A stretch of 64,000 nucleotides of DNA from Treponema parvum (GTDB lineage: Bacteria > Spirochaetota > Spirochaetia > Treponematales > Treponemataceae): contig NZ_CP054142.1 in NCBI RefSeq assembly GCF_017893965.1, positions 2,594,288 to 2,658,287 of the forward strand, given 5' to 3'. Position 1 is the first letter of the stretch. Each line of letters opens with the position of its first letter. Both the position numbers and the translations under genes were made by a program. This document shows positions 18,056 through 26,851 of the stretch, piece by piece. The notes under the pieces were generated by a model. It was not told the DNA's origin and searched no databases. It saw only the letters and a program-made list of their open reading frames with translations.

Positions 18056-18819
18056 CGTACAGTATTCTTTTGGCGGACGATGAAGAACTTGAACGCGAAG
18101 CACTGAAGCTTTTTATAGAAGAAGCAAAGCTTCCTATAAACAAGATCATCGAAGCTGAAAACGGAAACATGATAGTAGACAAAGCTTTAAATGAAAAGCC
18201 CGACATCATTATTCTTGATATAAACATGCCGGGAAAGACAGGGCTTGAAGCTTTAAAAATAATCCGCGAACAAAAAAATCATTCAAAAGTAATCGTTTCA
18301 ACCGCTTTCAGCAAAATCGACAACGCCATCGACGCCATTCATCTCGGCGTAGTGGATTTTCTGATCAAGCCCGTATCGCAGCAAATCTTTATTGAAAGTC
18401 TAAAAAAGACAATAGAAACCCTGAACGATGAAAAAAACTTAAGCACGGCAAAAAACACAAAAGACAACACGGACGGCGCCACAATAAACGAACCGGATAT
18501 GGTAAAAAAGGTCTGCGCATATATAGAAACCAACTATTCAAAAAAGATAAGTTTAAATGATATCGCCGATCATTGCGGCTACAGTAAATTTCATCTGTCC
18601 AGAATATTTAAAGCCAACAAAGATATTACCGTCATAGATTATCTTATTTCTCAACGCATACAAATTTCAAAAAAGTTATTGTTAGACACAAACGACAGCG
18701 TTAAACAGATAAGCGCTCAAGTCGGATTTTCCGATCCGAACTATTTTACGTGGACATTTAAAAAACTGGAAGGCGTTTCTCCCATGCAATACAGAGCGAT
18801 CAAACTGTCCAAAAGCTGA
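18052..18819 (+). CDS. Response regulator, receiver plus AraC-type HTH (YesN-like)
   Basis: The 255-residue regulator has an N-terminal receiver with the acidic pair ADDEE, the phosphorylation site in IIILDINMPG (Asp near residue 57), the switch Thr in VSTAFS and the Lys in FLIKPV. A linker follows and then a C-terminal double helix-turn-helix of AraC type with DIADHCGYSKFHLSRIFK and QVGFSDPNYFTWTFKK. It is co-translated with the kinase. The nearest likely target is the DctPQM transporter 155 bp downstream. Confidence 0.93.
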   Translation: MTYSILLADDEELEREALKLFIEEAKLPINKIIEAENGNMIVDKALNEKPDIIILDINMPGKTGLEALKIIREQKNHSKVIVSTAFSKIDNAIDAIHLGVVDFLIKPVSQQIFIESLKKTIETLNDEKNLSTAKNTKDNTDGATINEPDMVKKVCAYIETNYSKKISLNDIADHCGYSKFHLSRIFKANKDITVIDYLISQRIQISKKLLLDTNDSVKQISAQVGFSDPNYFTWTFKKLEGVSPMQYRAIKLSKS

Positions 18820-18974
18820 CGTGTCTTCGCCGAAAGCTGAGATTTTTGTCCCGCCTCAACCACCCTGCGCTTTTTAAGCAAAAAATTATAGACTTTCCGC
18901 AATATCTTATAGTGTGAAATTGAAATTTCCGTTGTACCATAAAATTCATAAAAGCTTTTATTTAGGAGGAATCT

Positions 18975-20000
18975 ATGAAAAAAATTTTATGGTTTACGCT
19001 TTTTGCCGCAGCTATGACTTCTCTTGTTTTCTCGAGCGGATCGAGCGATTCCGCAAAGTCGGAAAAAACGACAAAAAACAAAGTTTACACTATGCAGATC
19101 GGACATGCGCAGCCGGTAGAAAACCCCCGCCATGTTTCCCTTACGGCTTTCAAAAAAATCGTTGAAGAAAAAACAAACGGAGGCGTTAAAGTAGAACTTT
19201 ATCCGGCAGGACAGCTTGGAACGGAAAAAGAAATGCTCGAACAAGCCTGCTCGGGCGTAATTCAGGGCTTCCGCGGCGGACAGATGGACTTTTTGCCCAA
19301 GCTGCTCGTTTTCTCTCTTCCCTTCCTTTGTGAAAATTCCGATCAGATTACGCGCCTTATGTCTTCCGACCTTGCGCGTGAAATGTGCAAAGGTTCACAA
19401 AAAGACGGCGTTCTTATCTTAGGCCTTTGCGACGCCGGCGGGTTCCGCCAGTTTTCAAACAATAAGCGCCCGATTAAAAGCCCCAAAGACCTCGTAGGGT
19501 TAAAAATGCGCACAAACGGCATGGACACGATCGACAAGACATTTAAAGCTATGGGAGCTTCAACCGTCGCCGTTCCCTATGCGGATCTTTACATGGCTCT
19601 TAAAACGGGCGTCGCCGACGGACAGGAAAATCCGTGGGTAAACGTAAAGGGCATGAAATTTTATGAAGTACAAAAATATTTTACTGTCATTAACTATCAA
19701 TTCCATCCGGATCCTTTTTACGTAAACCTCGAATGGTGGAATTCTCTTCCGGCCGATTATCAAAAAGTAATTCAGGAAGCGGCTAACGAAAGCTTTAAGG
19801 TAAACAACAAAGCAATCGCCGATATGCAGCAATCCGCGCTCGACACGGTCAAAGCGAATGCGGAAGTTTACTTTCCTACTGCGGAAGAAATGGCCGAATT
19901 CAAAAAAGCGACGGAAGTCGTCTACAAGCAGTACCTTTCGTCCGGAATGCTGACGCAAAGCGAACTTGATAAAATGCGTGCCATTGTTGCGGGAAAATAA
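18975..20000 (+). CDS. dctP: TRAP transporter solute-binding protein (DctP family)
   Basis: The 341-residue binding protein has a signal peptide ending around VFSSGSSDS; the usual lipobox Cys seems replaced by Ser, so it may be a soluble periplasmic protein. The DctP core shows LYPAGQLGTEKEMLEQ, then the substrate-carboxylate Arg segment LVGLKMRTNGMD and the GVADGQENPW loop. AGGAGG lies 6 bases before the ATG. It forms a full tripartite transporter with the next two genes, probably for an organic acid such as a C4-dicarboxylate or sialic-acid-like compound; the ligand cannot be read. Confidence 0.9.
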   Translation: MKKILWFTLFAAAMTSLVFSSGSSDSAKSEKTTKNKVYTMQIGHAQPVENPRHVSLTAFKKIVEEKTNGGVKVELYPAGQLGTEKEMLEQACSGVIQGFRGGQMDFLPKLLVFSLPFLCENSDQITRLMSSDLAREMCKGSQKDGVLILGLCDAGGFRQFSNNKRPIKSPKDLVGLKMRTNGMDTIDKTFKAMGASTVAVPYADLYMALKTGVADGQENPWVNVKGMKFYEVQKYFTVINYQFHPDPFYVNLEWWNSLPADYQKVIQEAANESFKVNNKAIADMQQSALDTVKANAEVYFPTAEEMAEFKKATEVVYKQYLSSGMLTQSELDKMRAIVAGK

Positions 20001-20091
20001 ATTGATTTTCCAAACCTGAGCCTGTCCAGAGCTTCAGCTTTTGGACGGCGCAGGGTTGGATTTTAACGTAATAAATCAGGAGAGCGCACAG

Positions 20092-20583
20092 ATGTTTACA
20101 AAGATTCGTTTTGCCGTATATAAAGTTTTTATAGGCATAGGAATTTTTTCCGTCGCCTTGATGGCGGGCTGTGTTATTTTTTCCGTTTTTGCCCGCTACA
20201 TTTTCAGCCTTTCGTTTAAAGAACTTGAAGAATTTACAACAACGGTTTTTGCGTTTACCACATTTTGGGGAATGACTGTTTGCTTCGTTGAAAACGAACA
20301 CGTCTGGATCGATTCATTCTATAATCTGTTTCCGTCTTCTATAAAAAAAATATCCAAATTTATCAGTTTTATAATTACTATCTGTGTTTTATTTATAATG
20401 ATGAAATTCGGTTACAGATATGCAATAAAATTCGGTCATCAAATTTCTTCGGGAATGGAAATTCCGTACGTATGGCTGTATGGAATTATTCCCGTCGGAT
20501 GTTTTACTTCATTAATTGTCGTAATTTTGCAATTTATCGAATTTATAAAATCCTTATTCCGTAAAAAAACTAAGGAGGCCTGA
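20092..20583 (+). CDS. dctQ: TRAP transporter small permease (DctQ family)
   Basis: About 163 residues with four membrane helices (about 10-33, 48-66, 88-107 and 124-147) and the conserved pattern FARYIFSLSFKELEEFTT of DctQ proteins. The start is the ATG after CAGGAGAG; the longer frame from a TTG at 20041 has no such site. It lies 91 bases after dctP and 5 bases before dctM and should help anchor the large permease. Confidence 0.9.
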   Translation: MFTKIRFAVYKVFIGIGIFSVALMAGCVIFSVFARYIFSLSFKELEEFTTTVFAFTTFWGMTVCFVENEHVWIDSFYNLFPSSIKKISKFISFIITICVLFIMMKFGYRYAIKFGHQISSGMEIPYVWLYGIIPVGCFTSLIVVILQFIEFIKSLFRKKTKEA

Positions 20584-20588
20584 TTACT

Positions 20589-21872
20589 ATGGCAATGATA
20601 TTTCTTTTAGTTTTTCTGATCATTTTTGCCATTCTCGGTACGCCGCTTGCGTTTTCAATCGGGGCTTCGTGTTTAACATATATCAATTCGTTTAACCCGA
20701 ACTTTCTTCAAATGCTGCCTCAGAGAGTTTGGGGCGGAGTTTTCAGCTTTGTTATGGTAGCGATGCCTTTATTCATGCTTGCAGGAGAGCTCATGAACAC
20801 GGGCGGAATTACAAAGAGAATCGTGGATTTCAGCATGTATTTGGTACGCCCCATTAACGGCGGTTTCGGCGAAGTAAATGTCATCGCAAGCATGATCTTC
20901 GGCGGAATTTCAGGATCTTCCGTCGCGGATACTTCCGCCCTAGGATCCATTGAAATTCCGGCTATGGAACAGCGCGGCTATCCTCCGAAATTTGCGGCGG
21001 GCGTTACGGTTGCGTCGTCCACGATGGGAATGATAATCCCGCCCAGCGTGCCGATGCTTGTTTACGCAATGATTTCGGGTGCTTCCGTCGGAAAGCTGTT
21101 TATCGCAGGTCTGGTTCCCGGAGTTCTCATAGGGCTTTCGCAACTGACAACGGTTTACGTCCTTTCGGTCAAACACGGCTATCACCCCAAAAAAGAACCT
21201 TTTAACTTTAGAGATTTTGTTCATAGCGTAATTTTCGGTCTTCCTGCAATACTGATGCCGCTGGTTATTGTCCTGTTTGTAAGTTTCGGAATTTGTACTG
21301 CAAGCGAATCCGCCGGTATCGCCGTTTTGTATTCTCTTGTCTTAGGGTTCTTCGTTTATCACGAACTTACGGTAAAAGACGTCATAGTCGCCTTAAAAAA
21401 GACATTGATTTCTTCGAGTTCCGTGATGATCATCATCGGCTTTACCACAATCTTTACATGGCTTTTAACGATGGCAAACGTACCGTCTACAATCGCAAGT
21501 TTTTTCTTAAGCATGCACCTTCCGGTTTGGGGTTATGCTTTGCTTTTTGACGTACTTATCCTTTTGATCGGAACGTTCATCGACGTTTCACCGGCCATCT
21601 TATTATTAACGCCTATTTTGCTTCCTATTATGCAGGAAATAGGTATAAGCGATTTACAGTTCGGCGCGATGATTATTACAGGTCTTGCGATAGGTTTGGT
21701 TACGCCGCCCGTAGGTATGTGTCTAAACGCCTGTAATAAGATTAACCGCATGCCTATCATTGAAATTTTTAAAGGCGCCCTGCCGTTTATCATCTGCAAC
21801 GTAATTGTTTTACTTGCAATAAGCTTGTTCCCCGTTCTTACAACATGGCTTCCGAGCGTCATTTCTTACTAA
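20589..21872 (+). CDS. dctM: TRAP transporter large permease (DctM family)
   Basis: The 427-residue channel subunit has about 12 membrane helices. Typical DctM segments are GGISGSSVADTSALG (ion/substrate site scaffold), SSTMGMIIPPSVPML in the first half and the matching GLVTPPVGMCLN in the second half. This is a Na+-coupled importer in known systems. A strong terminator follows 90 bp later, closing the operon. Confidence 0.95.
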   Translation: MAMIFLLVFLIIFAILGTPLAFSIGASCLTYINSFNPNFLQMLPQRVWGGVFSFVMVAMPLFMLAGELMNTGGITKRIVDFSMYLVRPINGGFGEVNVIASMIFGGISGSSVADTSALGSIEIPAMEQRGYPPKFAAGVTVASSTMGMIIPPSVPMLVYAMISGASVGKLFIAGLVPGVLIGLSQLTTVYVLSVKHGYHPKKEPFNFRDFVHSVIFGLPAILMPLVIVLFVSFGICTASESAGIAVLYSLVLGFFVYHELTVKDVIVALKKTLISSSSVMIIIGFTTIFTWLLTMANVPSTIASFFLSMHLPVWGYALLFDVLILLIGTFIDVSPAILLLTPILLPIMQEIGISDLQFGAMIITGLAIGLVTPPVGMCLNACNKINRMPIIEIFKGALPFIICNVIVLLAISLFPVLTTWLPSVISY

Positions 21873-21960
21873 AAAGGCGCGCCGTGCGCGTATGCAAAAT
21901 CCGATCCGGATAGCAGGTGAAAAAATCGCCGGCCGAGCAGGAGAGCGTTTAAAACACAAA

Positions 21961-21994
21961 AGAGCCGTTTAAATTTTTAGACGGCTCTTTTTTT
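21961..21994 (+). terminator. Rho-independent terminator of the TRAP operon
   Basis: AGAGCCGTTTAAA and TAGACGGCTCT form a long stem with a T-rich loop, followed by seven T. Confidence 0.9.
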
Positions 21995-22059
21995 GACACT
22001 GATATTCAGAAAATGTATAATCTTATTGGGAATATATCGCTCTTTTGTAAGGATTTTAT

Positions 22060-23043
22060 ATGTACCTTTTAGTAGCTAAGCAGCTTATCATTATGACGCT
22101 GATATCTGTCGTAAGCTTTGTATTCTCGAAAAAATACAAATACGGCGAAGCGGAGTCTTGCTATCTAAGCAATTTATTGCTTTTTGTAATTACGCCGTGC
22201 CTTATTTTAAATACCTTCAATATTCCTTACGGTTCGGAAAAAATAAAATCCTTCGGGTTTTCTATGGCGATAAGCTTTGCGGTTTTACTTTTTATGACAG
22301 TAATCGCAGAAATTTTTATTCACTCGAAAACCGAAATAGGAAAAAGCCGCGACGGGCTTGATAAAATGTCGTTCGTTTATTCCAACGCAGGTTTTATAGG
22401 CATTCCTCTTATAAACGGTATTCTCGGCGTCCAAGGAATTTTTTTTCTTATGGGATACATAGTCATGTTTAACTTATTTTTATGGACAAACGGCGTCTAT
22501 ACGATTTCCCGTAAGATAAGCATAAGGCAGATTTTTTTTAATCCCAACATTATTGCGATTCTTTTAGGTTTTCTGCTTTTTGTGATACCGTTTCAGCTGC
22601 CGTCAATGCTGAGCCAAACAATAAAATTCTTCGGAGATCTTAACACTGCGATTTCCATGATTATTTTGGGTATTTTATTTGCAAATTTTAAAAGACCGGT
22701 AAAAGGCGAAAAAACTCCTTTTTTCCGCATCGCAAGGGTTGTCGTTTTCAGGCTGATCATCATTCCCGTTTTTCTTCTGATCCTGCTCAAGTTGACAATC
22801 AACTTTTTTGACTTTTCGGACTTACAAAAAGAAATAATTTTAATAGTCTTTATAGCGGCAAGCTGCCCCGTAGGAATGACCGTTGCCAGCTTTTCCGTCC
22901 TTTACGGAAAAGAAGAATCTTACAGCAGTCTTTTGGTTGCAATATCTTCTGCAGTATGTGTTTCCACCCTGCCTGTAATGGTAAAGCTTTCGGAAATAAT
23001 TTTAATGCCGTTTTCGTGCGCGTGCCCCGCAACGAGCGCGTAA
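22060..23043 (+). CDS. AEC-family transporter (auxin efflux carrier-like)
   Basis: The 327-residue protein has about ten membrane helices and the two-half AEC/BART layout, with the FVYSNAGFIGIPLINGI crossover in the first half and AASCPVGMTVASFSVLYG in the second. Members export or import organic acids or amino acids; substrate unknown. AAGGA lies before the ATG. The last 15 codons (ending in FSCACPATSA) run into a dispersed intergenic repeat, so the natural C-terminus may have been replaced; the final helix seems almost complete. Confidence 0.85.
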   Translation: MYLLVAKQLIIMTLISVVSFVFSKKYKYGEAESCYLSNLLLFVITPCLILNTFNIPYGSEKIKSFGFSMAISFAVLLFMTVIAEIFIHSKTEIGKSRDGLDKMSFVYSNAGFIGIPLINGILGVQGIFFLMGYIVMFNLFLWTNGVYTISRKISIRQIFFNPNIIAILLGFLLFVIPFQLPSMLSQTIKFFGDLNTAISMIILGILFANFKRPVKGEKTPFFRIARVVVFRLIIIPVFLLILLKLTINFFDFSDLQKEIILIVFIAASCPVGMTVASFSVLYGKEESYSSLLVAISSAVCVSTLPVMVKLSEIILMPFSCACPATSA

Positions 23044-23110
23044 GCGCGAAGTTTCGAGCGGCGCACAGTTAATAAGCGATGTTTCGGCTTTGTCCGAAAC
23101 TCGCCGTTAG
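23012..23110. repeat. Inverted copy of the intergenic repeat family, overlapping a gene end
   Basis: On the reverse strand this matches 3001-3060 (GTGCCCCGCA-CGAGCGCGT-AGCGCGAAGTTTCG with few differences) and then the 2806-2860 element (GCGCACAGTTA, AGCGA-GTTT, AAACTCG). Its first 30 bases are the last codons of the AEC transporter gene. Confidence 0.65.
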
Positions 23111-23155
23111 CCATTTTTTCAAGATTTCAAGCGAGTTCTACCGGCCAATTGAAAC

Positions 23156-24109
23156 TTAACTGCTCTTAGTCTTTGCCTTCCACTCGGAAACGAAAAGTCC
23201 CGTTATGGTAAGCGCCGCGCCGATCGAACCCATAACCGTAATAGGCTCATGCAGAGCAAAAAACGCAACCGTTATGGTTACGACGGGTATGAGATACAGT
23301 CCGACCGTAGTTCTCACCGTGCCTAAAAACCGGCAGGCGATACTCCATGCGACAAAACAAAATCCCGAAGCAAGGATGCCTAAAAATAAAAGACCGAACC
23401 AGTTGAGCGGATCGGAAAACCTTAAGGCGTTCAATTTAAGAGAAAGCGAAACGTCCATGCTCGCCGTACCGATTCCAAAAAACCGTGCGAAGGCGATGGG
23501 CAGCATAAAAAGCAGCGCGTAAAAAAATATCTTTCTTGTAGCAGGAACGGAAGAGTACCCCAATTCGTTTATCTTTGACATAAACAGAGAATAAAAACCC
23601 CATGAAACCGATGCTATAAGAGCAAGGACGTCCCCCTTAGGATTGAGGCCCGACGTGATTTTTCCGTTAAAGCTTACAAGGGCAATTCCCCAGATCGCCA
23701 AAGCGAAGCCTGCAAAAAATTTAAAAGACAGATGCTTTTCATGTAAAAATATCTGCGCTATCACCGCCGTGAAAATCGGACAAATCGAAACTATTATGCT
23801 CACATTTGAAGCGGACGTGTATTCTATGGCGATGTTTTCCATAAATTGATAGACCGTTACGCCGAAAAGCCCCGCAAAAGCAAACAAAAGCTCATGTTTT
23901 TTTTTCTGAGAGGGATAAGGATGCGGATATATACACCATAAAATACAGTAAGCTAAAAAGAAACGAAAAATCAGCACTTCCAAAGAAGAAAAGGTTCTCA
24001 ATAAATACTTCGTGCAAACGAAAGTTATGCCCCAAAAAAATATGCTTATCAAGGCTAAAACTATTCCGGTAATGGTTCTGTTTCTATTGAAAGTTTTTAA
24101 CATAGACAA
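23156..24109 (-). CDS. EamA-family (DMT) transporter
   Basis: The 317-residue protein has ten predicted membrane helices as two repeated EamA domains (about 15-145 and 160-305). Features include the opening ALISIFFWGITFVCTKYLL and the ENIAIEYTSASNVSII segment of the first domain. These transporters move amino acids, purines or other metabolites; no substrate can be assigned. It is convergent with the AEC gene and divergent from the following gene. Confidence 0.88.
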   Translation of the reverse strand: MSMLKTFNRNRTITGIVLALISIFFWGITFVCTKYLLRTFSSLEVLIFRFFLAYCILWCIYPHPYPSQKKKHELLFAFAGLFGVTVYQFMENIAIEYTSASNVSIIVSICPIFTAVIAQIFLHEKHLSFKFFAGFALAIWGIALVSFNGKITSGLNPKGDVLALIASVSWGFYSLFMSKINELGYSSVPATRKIFFYALLFMLPIAFARFFGIGTASMDVSLSLKLNALRFSDPLNWFGLLFLGILASGFCFVAWSIACRFLGTVRTTVGLYLIPVVTITVAFFALHEPITVMGSIGAALTITGLFVSEWKAKTKSS

Positions 24110-24150
24110 GACTTTACCATAAAACGACAGTTTAAGGAACTACGCTTATC

Positions 24151-24179
24151 AAGACAATCGTGCCGTTTTATGCTAGACT
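24151..24179 (+). promoter_or_regulatory. Extended -10 promoter of the Gx transporter gene
   Basis: AAGACA and TAGACT are 17 bp apart, with TGC directly before the -10 box (extended -10). The box ends 7 bp before the ATG at 24187 and overlaps the codons of the longer frame that begins at 24160, which argues for the later start. Confidence 0.45.
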
Positions 24180-24186
24180 GTTTTTC

Positions 24187-24741
24187 ATGCAGACCGATAC
24201 GGCTTACAATTCCCGCGATGATAAAGTCCGGCTCATTTCTTTTTTTACGGCGCTGTGCATGTTCCTTTCCGCCGTAGAATACGCAATTCCCAAGCCTTTG
24301 CCGTTTTTGCGGTTGGGACTCACAAATTTGCCCGTTTTACTATCGCTTTCCGTGCTAAAAAAACGGGACGTCCTGCTCTTGATCCTTCTTAAGATCCTTG
24401 CGCAGGGATTTGTTTCGGGCACCTTGTTTTCATATATATTTCTTTTTTCAGCGGCGGGTTCTTTTGCAAGCGGAATTACCATGCTGGCCCTGTATACGGT
24501 TTTAAAAAAATCAAAATATATTTCCGTAATCGGCTTGTCGCTCGCCGGATCCCTTGCAAACAATCTTTCGCAAATCGCTCTTGCGCGGCTCATAATCTTC
24601 GGAAAAAACACGCGTTTTATAGCTCCTGTGCTGCTCGCAAGCGGACTGGTCACCGGCGTTCTTATAGGAATTTTTGCCGAATTTTTTACGTCAAAATCAA
24701 AGTGGTTTTCACTTATACGAGGCCGATATGAAGCTTCCTGA
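24187..24741 (+). CDS. Gx transporter / heptaprenyl diphosphate synthase component I-like membrane protein
   Basis: About 184 residues with five or six membrane helices; the segment PLPFLRLGLTNLPVLLSL followed by SGTLFSYIFLFSAAGSFASG matches the Hpre_diP_synt_I/Gx family of ECF-like membrane proteins. These proteins are usually annotated as transporters of unknown substrate, sometimes linked to quinone or flavin metabolism. The downstream gene overlaps it by 14 bases and looks like an EcfT-type partner. The start was placed at the second Met because of the promoter position. Confidence 0.8.
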   Translation: MQTDTAYNSRDDKVRLISFFTALCMFLSAVEYAIPKPLPFLRLGLTNLPVLLSLSVLKKRDVLLLILLKILAQGFVSGTLFSYIFLFSAAGSFASGITMLALYTVLKKSKYISVIGLSLAGSLANNLSQIALARLIIFGKNTRFIAPVLLASGLVTGVLIGIFAEFFTSKSKWFSLIRGRYEAS

Positions 24742-25255
24742 TCCCGTCTTTCGCCGCACTGGATATTTTTTTAACAAAGTTTGCCGCCCTGAAATTCTCT
24801 TCATTCTTTCGATGTGTCTTTTGCTTTTTTTTATATTTTTACCCTCTTCAAAGATTCTGTGGGCGTTTGTTTTTTTATTCTTTGTCTTGAATCTTTTAAA
24901 AAAAGGAAAAATTCTTGTTTTCCCTTCCGTTATTATCACTGCGGGAATAGTTTTCTTTTCGCTTTTATCACCTGCAGGCAGGGTTATGTTTTCAATAGGC
25001 GGATTTTCAGTGACGGACGGCGCTCTGCAAAACGGTCTTCACAGATCGGGGCTTCTTTGCGGTATGGTGTTTTTGTCCCAATTCGCCGTTTCGCCTAAGC
25101 TGCACCTTCCCGGAAGGATCGGCTTTTTTTTAAGCCGTGTATTCATATACTTTGACAGATTGACTGAAAAAAATATTTCATTTAAGCCGGGATCGATTAT
25201 ATCTTCTCTTGATAAAAGGCTTCTTGAAATATGGACTGAAGACGATCCGACTTAA
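24728..25255 (+). CDS. Membrane protein, possibly EcfT/CbiQ-like
   Basis: About 175 residues. Four hydrophobic segments (about 22-40, 44-58, 66-82 and 100-125) precede a basic amphipathic C-terminal part. The GALQNGLHRSGLLCGMVFLSQF segment resembles the EcfT/CbiQ membrane component of energy-coupling-factor transporters, but similarity is weak. Overlap with the Gx gene and a GAGG site before the ATG support translational coupling. No ATPase partner lies nearby. Confidence 0.55.
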   Translation: MKLPDPVFRRTGYFFNKVCRPEILFILSMCLLLFFIFLPSSKILWAFVFLFFVLNLLKKGKILVFPSVIITAGIVFFSLLSPAGRVMFSIGGFSVTDGALQNGLHRSGLLCGMVFLSQFAVSPKLHLPGRIGFFLSRVFIYFDRLTEKNISFKPGSIISSLDKRLLEIWTEDDPT

Positions 25256-25415
25256 AATGATTTTCACGCTTTAAGACATTCGCTTAATATCATGTTTCGG
25301 GCAGTAAAAACACGTAAAGACGCCGTGCCTATTTAGCGACAGCGACGATAAAACCTTGCAATAATGCCGAGCGGCCGCGGCAGCAAACCATTCCTTAATT
25401 TATGTTCGCAATCGG

Positions 25416-26111
25416 TCATTTCCTCACAAAGACCTTTTTTTCCAGCAAATAAAAAGCGAACTGAAAAAGCGAGCAGATCACTAAATAAACGGCAAATATG
25501 TCAAGATACGCTTCAATATAATTATAGCCGAAGGACGCTTCTATTTTGGCTATAGCCGTAATATCTTTTACGGTCATCAAAAAAGCAAGAGACGTCTCTT
25601 TAAACAGATTCACGGTTAAGTTTCCCACGTTTGCTACAGCGTTTACCGCTGCCTGCGGAATTACCACCAGACGGAACGCTTTAAGCGGCTTCATTCCCAG
25701 CGCAAGGCAGGCGTCCATTTGGCCGCGGTCAACCGTCAAAATCGCAGACCTTATAATTTCCGAAAAGGCCGCCGCCGAATGCAGCGTAAAAACGACGATC
25801 GCATAAAAAAGCGGATCTATGTCAAACACACTCACAGGAAGACCTAAGGCCAATATCGTCCGATTTATCAGGCTGGGCAGCAAACTGTATATGATAAGGA
25901 TCTGAATCACCATCGGCGTTCCGCGTATAAACGATACGTAAATTTTTACGAGATTTGAAAACAGCTTTATTTTATAAATTCTTGCCAGCGCCATAAAAAA
26001 AGCGGGAACGGCCGCAAGCGTTAAAGAAAAAAATGTTATTGCCAACGCAGTCGGAATTCCGTGAAGAACGGCAAAGAAAGTATTTTTTAAAAAGGGAAAA
26101 TTCAGTTCCAC
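25416..26111 (-). CDS. Amino-acid ABC transporter permease 2
   Basis: The 231-residue HisM/GlnP-type permease has five membrane helices and the EAA loop SAILTVDRGQMDACLALGMKPLKAF that contacts the ATPase. It overlaps the first permease gene by 10 bases. Together with the upstream permease and binding protein it forms a polar amino acid importer. No ATPase gene is present in the cluster. Confidence 0.9.
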   Translation of the reverse strand: MELNFPFLKNTFFAVLHGIPTALAITFFSLTLAAVPAFFMALARIYKIKLFSNLVKIYVSFIRGTPMVIQILIIYSLLPSLINRTILALGLPVSVFDIDPLFYAIVVFTLHSAAAFSEIIRSAILTVDRGQMDACLALGMKPLKAFRLVVIPQAAVNAVANVGNLTVNLFKETSLAFLMTVKDITAIAKIEASFGYNYIEAYLDIFAVYLVICSLFQFAFYLLEKKVFVRK

Positions 26112-26839
26112 GAATCCTCCCGTTCGGCCGCCGTTTCCAAAGAATTTTTTCCCTTAGAAGAATATTTTTCCGCAATGTTCAGCAATTTTTCGATTACAAG
26201 CGTTACAGACCAATATATGACAGCCAGCGCAATATACGCTTCAAGCCCGTGCGCTCCGTAGGCGCGGTTTATCACGATCTGCGTTTGTCCCATTATGTCT
26301 ATAAACCCTATGGTAAAAGCGAGGGCTCCCTGTTTTAAGATGCCGGTAACGGTATTACAAAAATTCGGAATGGCGGCGGGAACGGCTTGGGGAATCACTA
26401 TGAGAAAAGCAGTTTGTAGCTTGGACATACCGCAGCAAAAAGCCGCTTCCCTTTGTCCGTCGTCTACCGATAAAACTGCCGATCTTATAAGCTCGCACAT
26501 GGATGCGGCGGACAATAACGAAAGAACCGTAACCACGGAAAAAAATCTTTCCGTATTGCCGGCGTGGAGCGTAATACCCGTAAAAGCTTTATAAACTGCA
26601 GGAAGTCCGTAAAAAACAATAAACAATAAAACGATTGAAGGTGTGCATCTTATAACATGTATGTATAAAACGGAAAAAAAACGCGCCGTCTTTGAAGGAG
26701 AAAGCCTTCCCAAGGCCAAAAAAGATCCGAACAGGGCCCCGAACAAAGTTGAAAGAAACGTTACCTGTAAGGTGATCCTTATAAACGGCAAAAGGATCAC
26801 CATGTATTTCCAAATATAACTTACATCAAAGGGCCGCAT
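26102..26839 (-). CDS. Amino-acid ABC transporter permease 1
   Basis: The 245-residue permease of the same family has an EAA loop near DDGQREAAFCCGMSKLQTAF and five membrane helices. It begins 12 bases after the binding protein gene. The two permeases probably form a heterodimer. Confidence 0.9.
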   Translation of the reverse strand: MRPFDVSYIWKYMVILLPFIRITLQVTFLSTLFGALFGSFLALGRLSPSKTARFFSVLYIHVIRCTPSIVLLFIVFYGLPAVYKAFTGITLHAGNTERFFSVVTVLSLLSAASMCELIRSAVLSVDDGQREAAFCCGMSKLQTAFLIVIPQAVPAAIPNFCNTVTGILKQGALAFTIGFIDIMGQTQIVINRAYGAHGLEAYIALAVIYWSVTLVIEKLLNIAEKYSSKGKNSLETAAEREDSWN

Positions 26840-26851
26840 AAATAGAAGATA

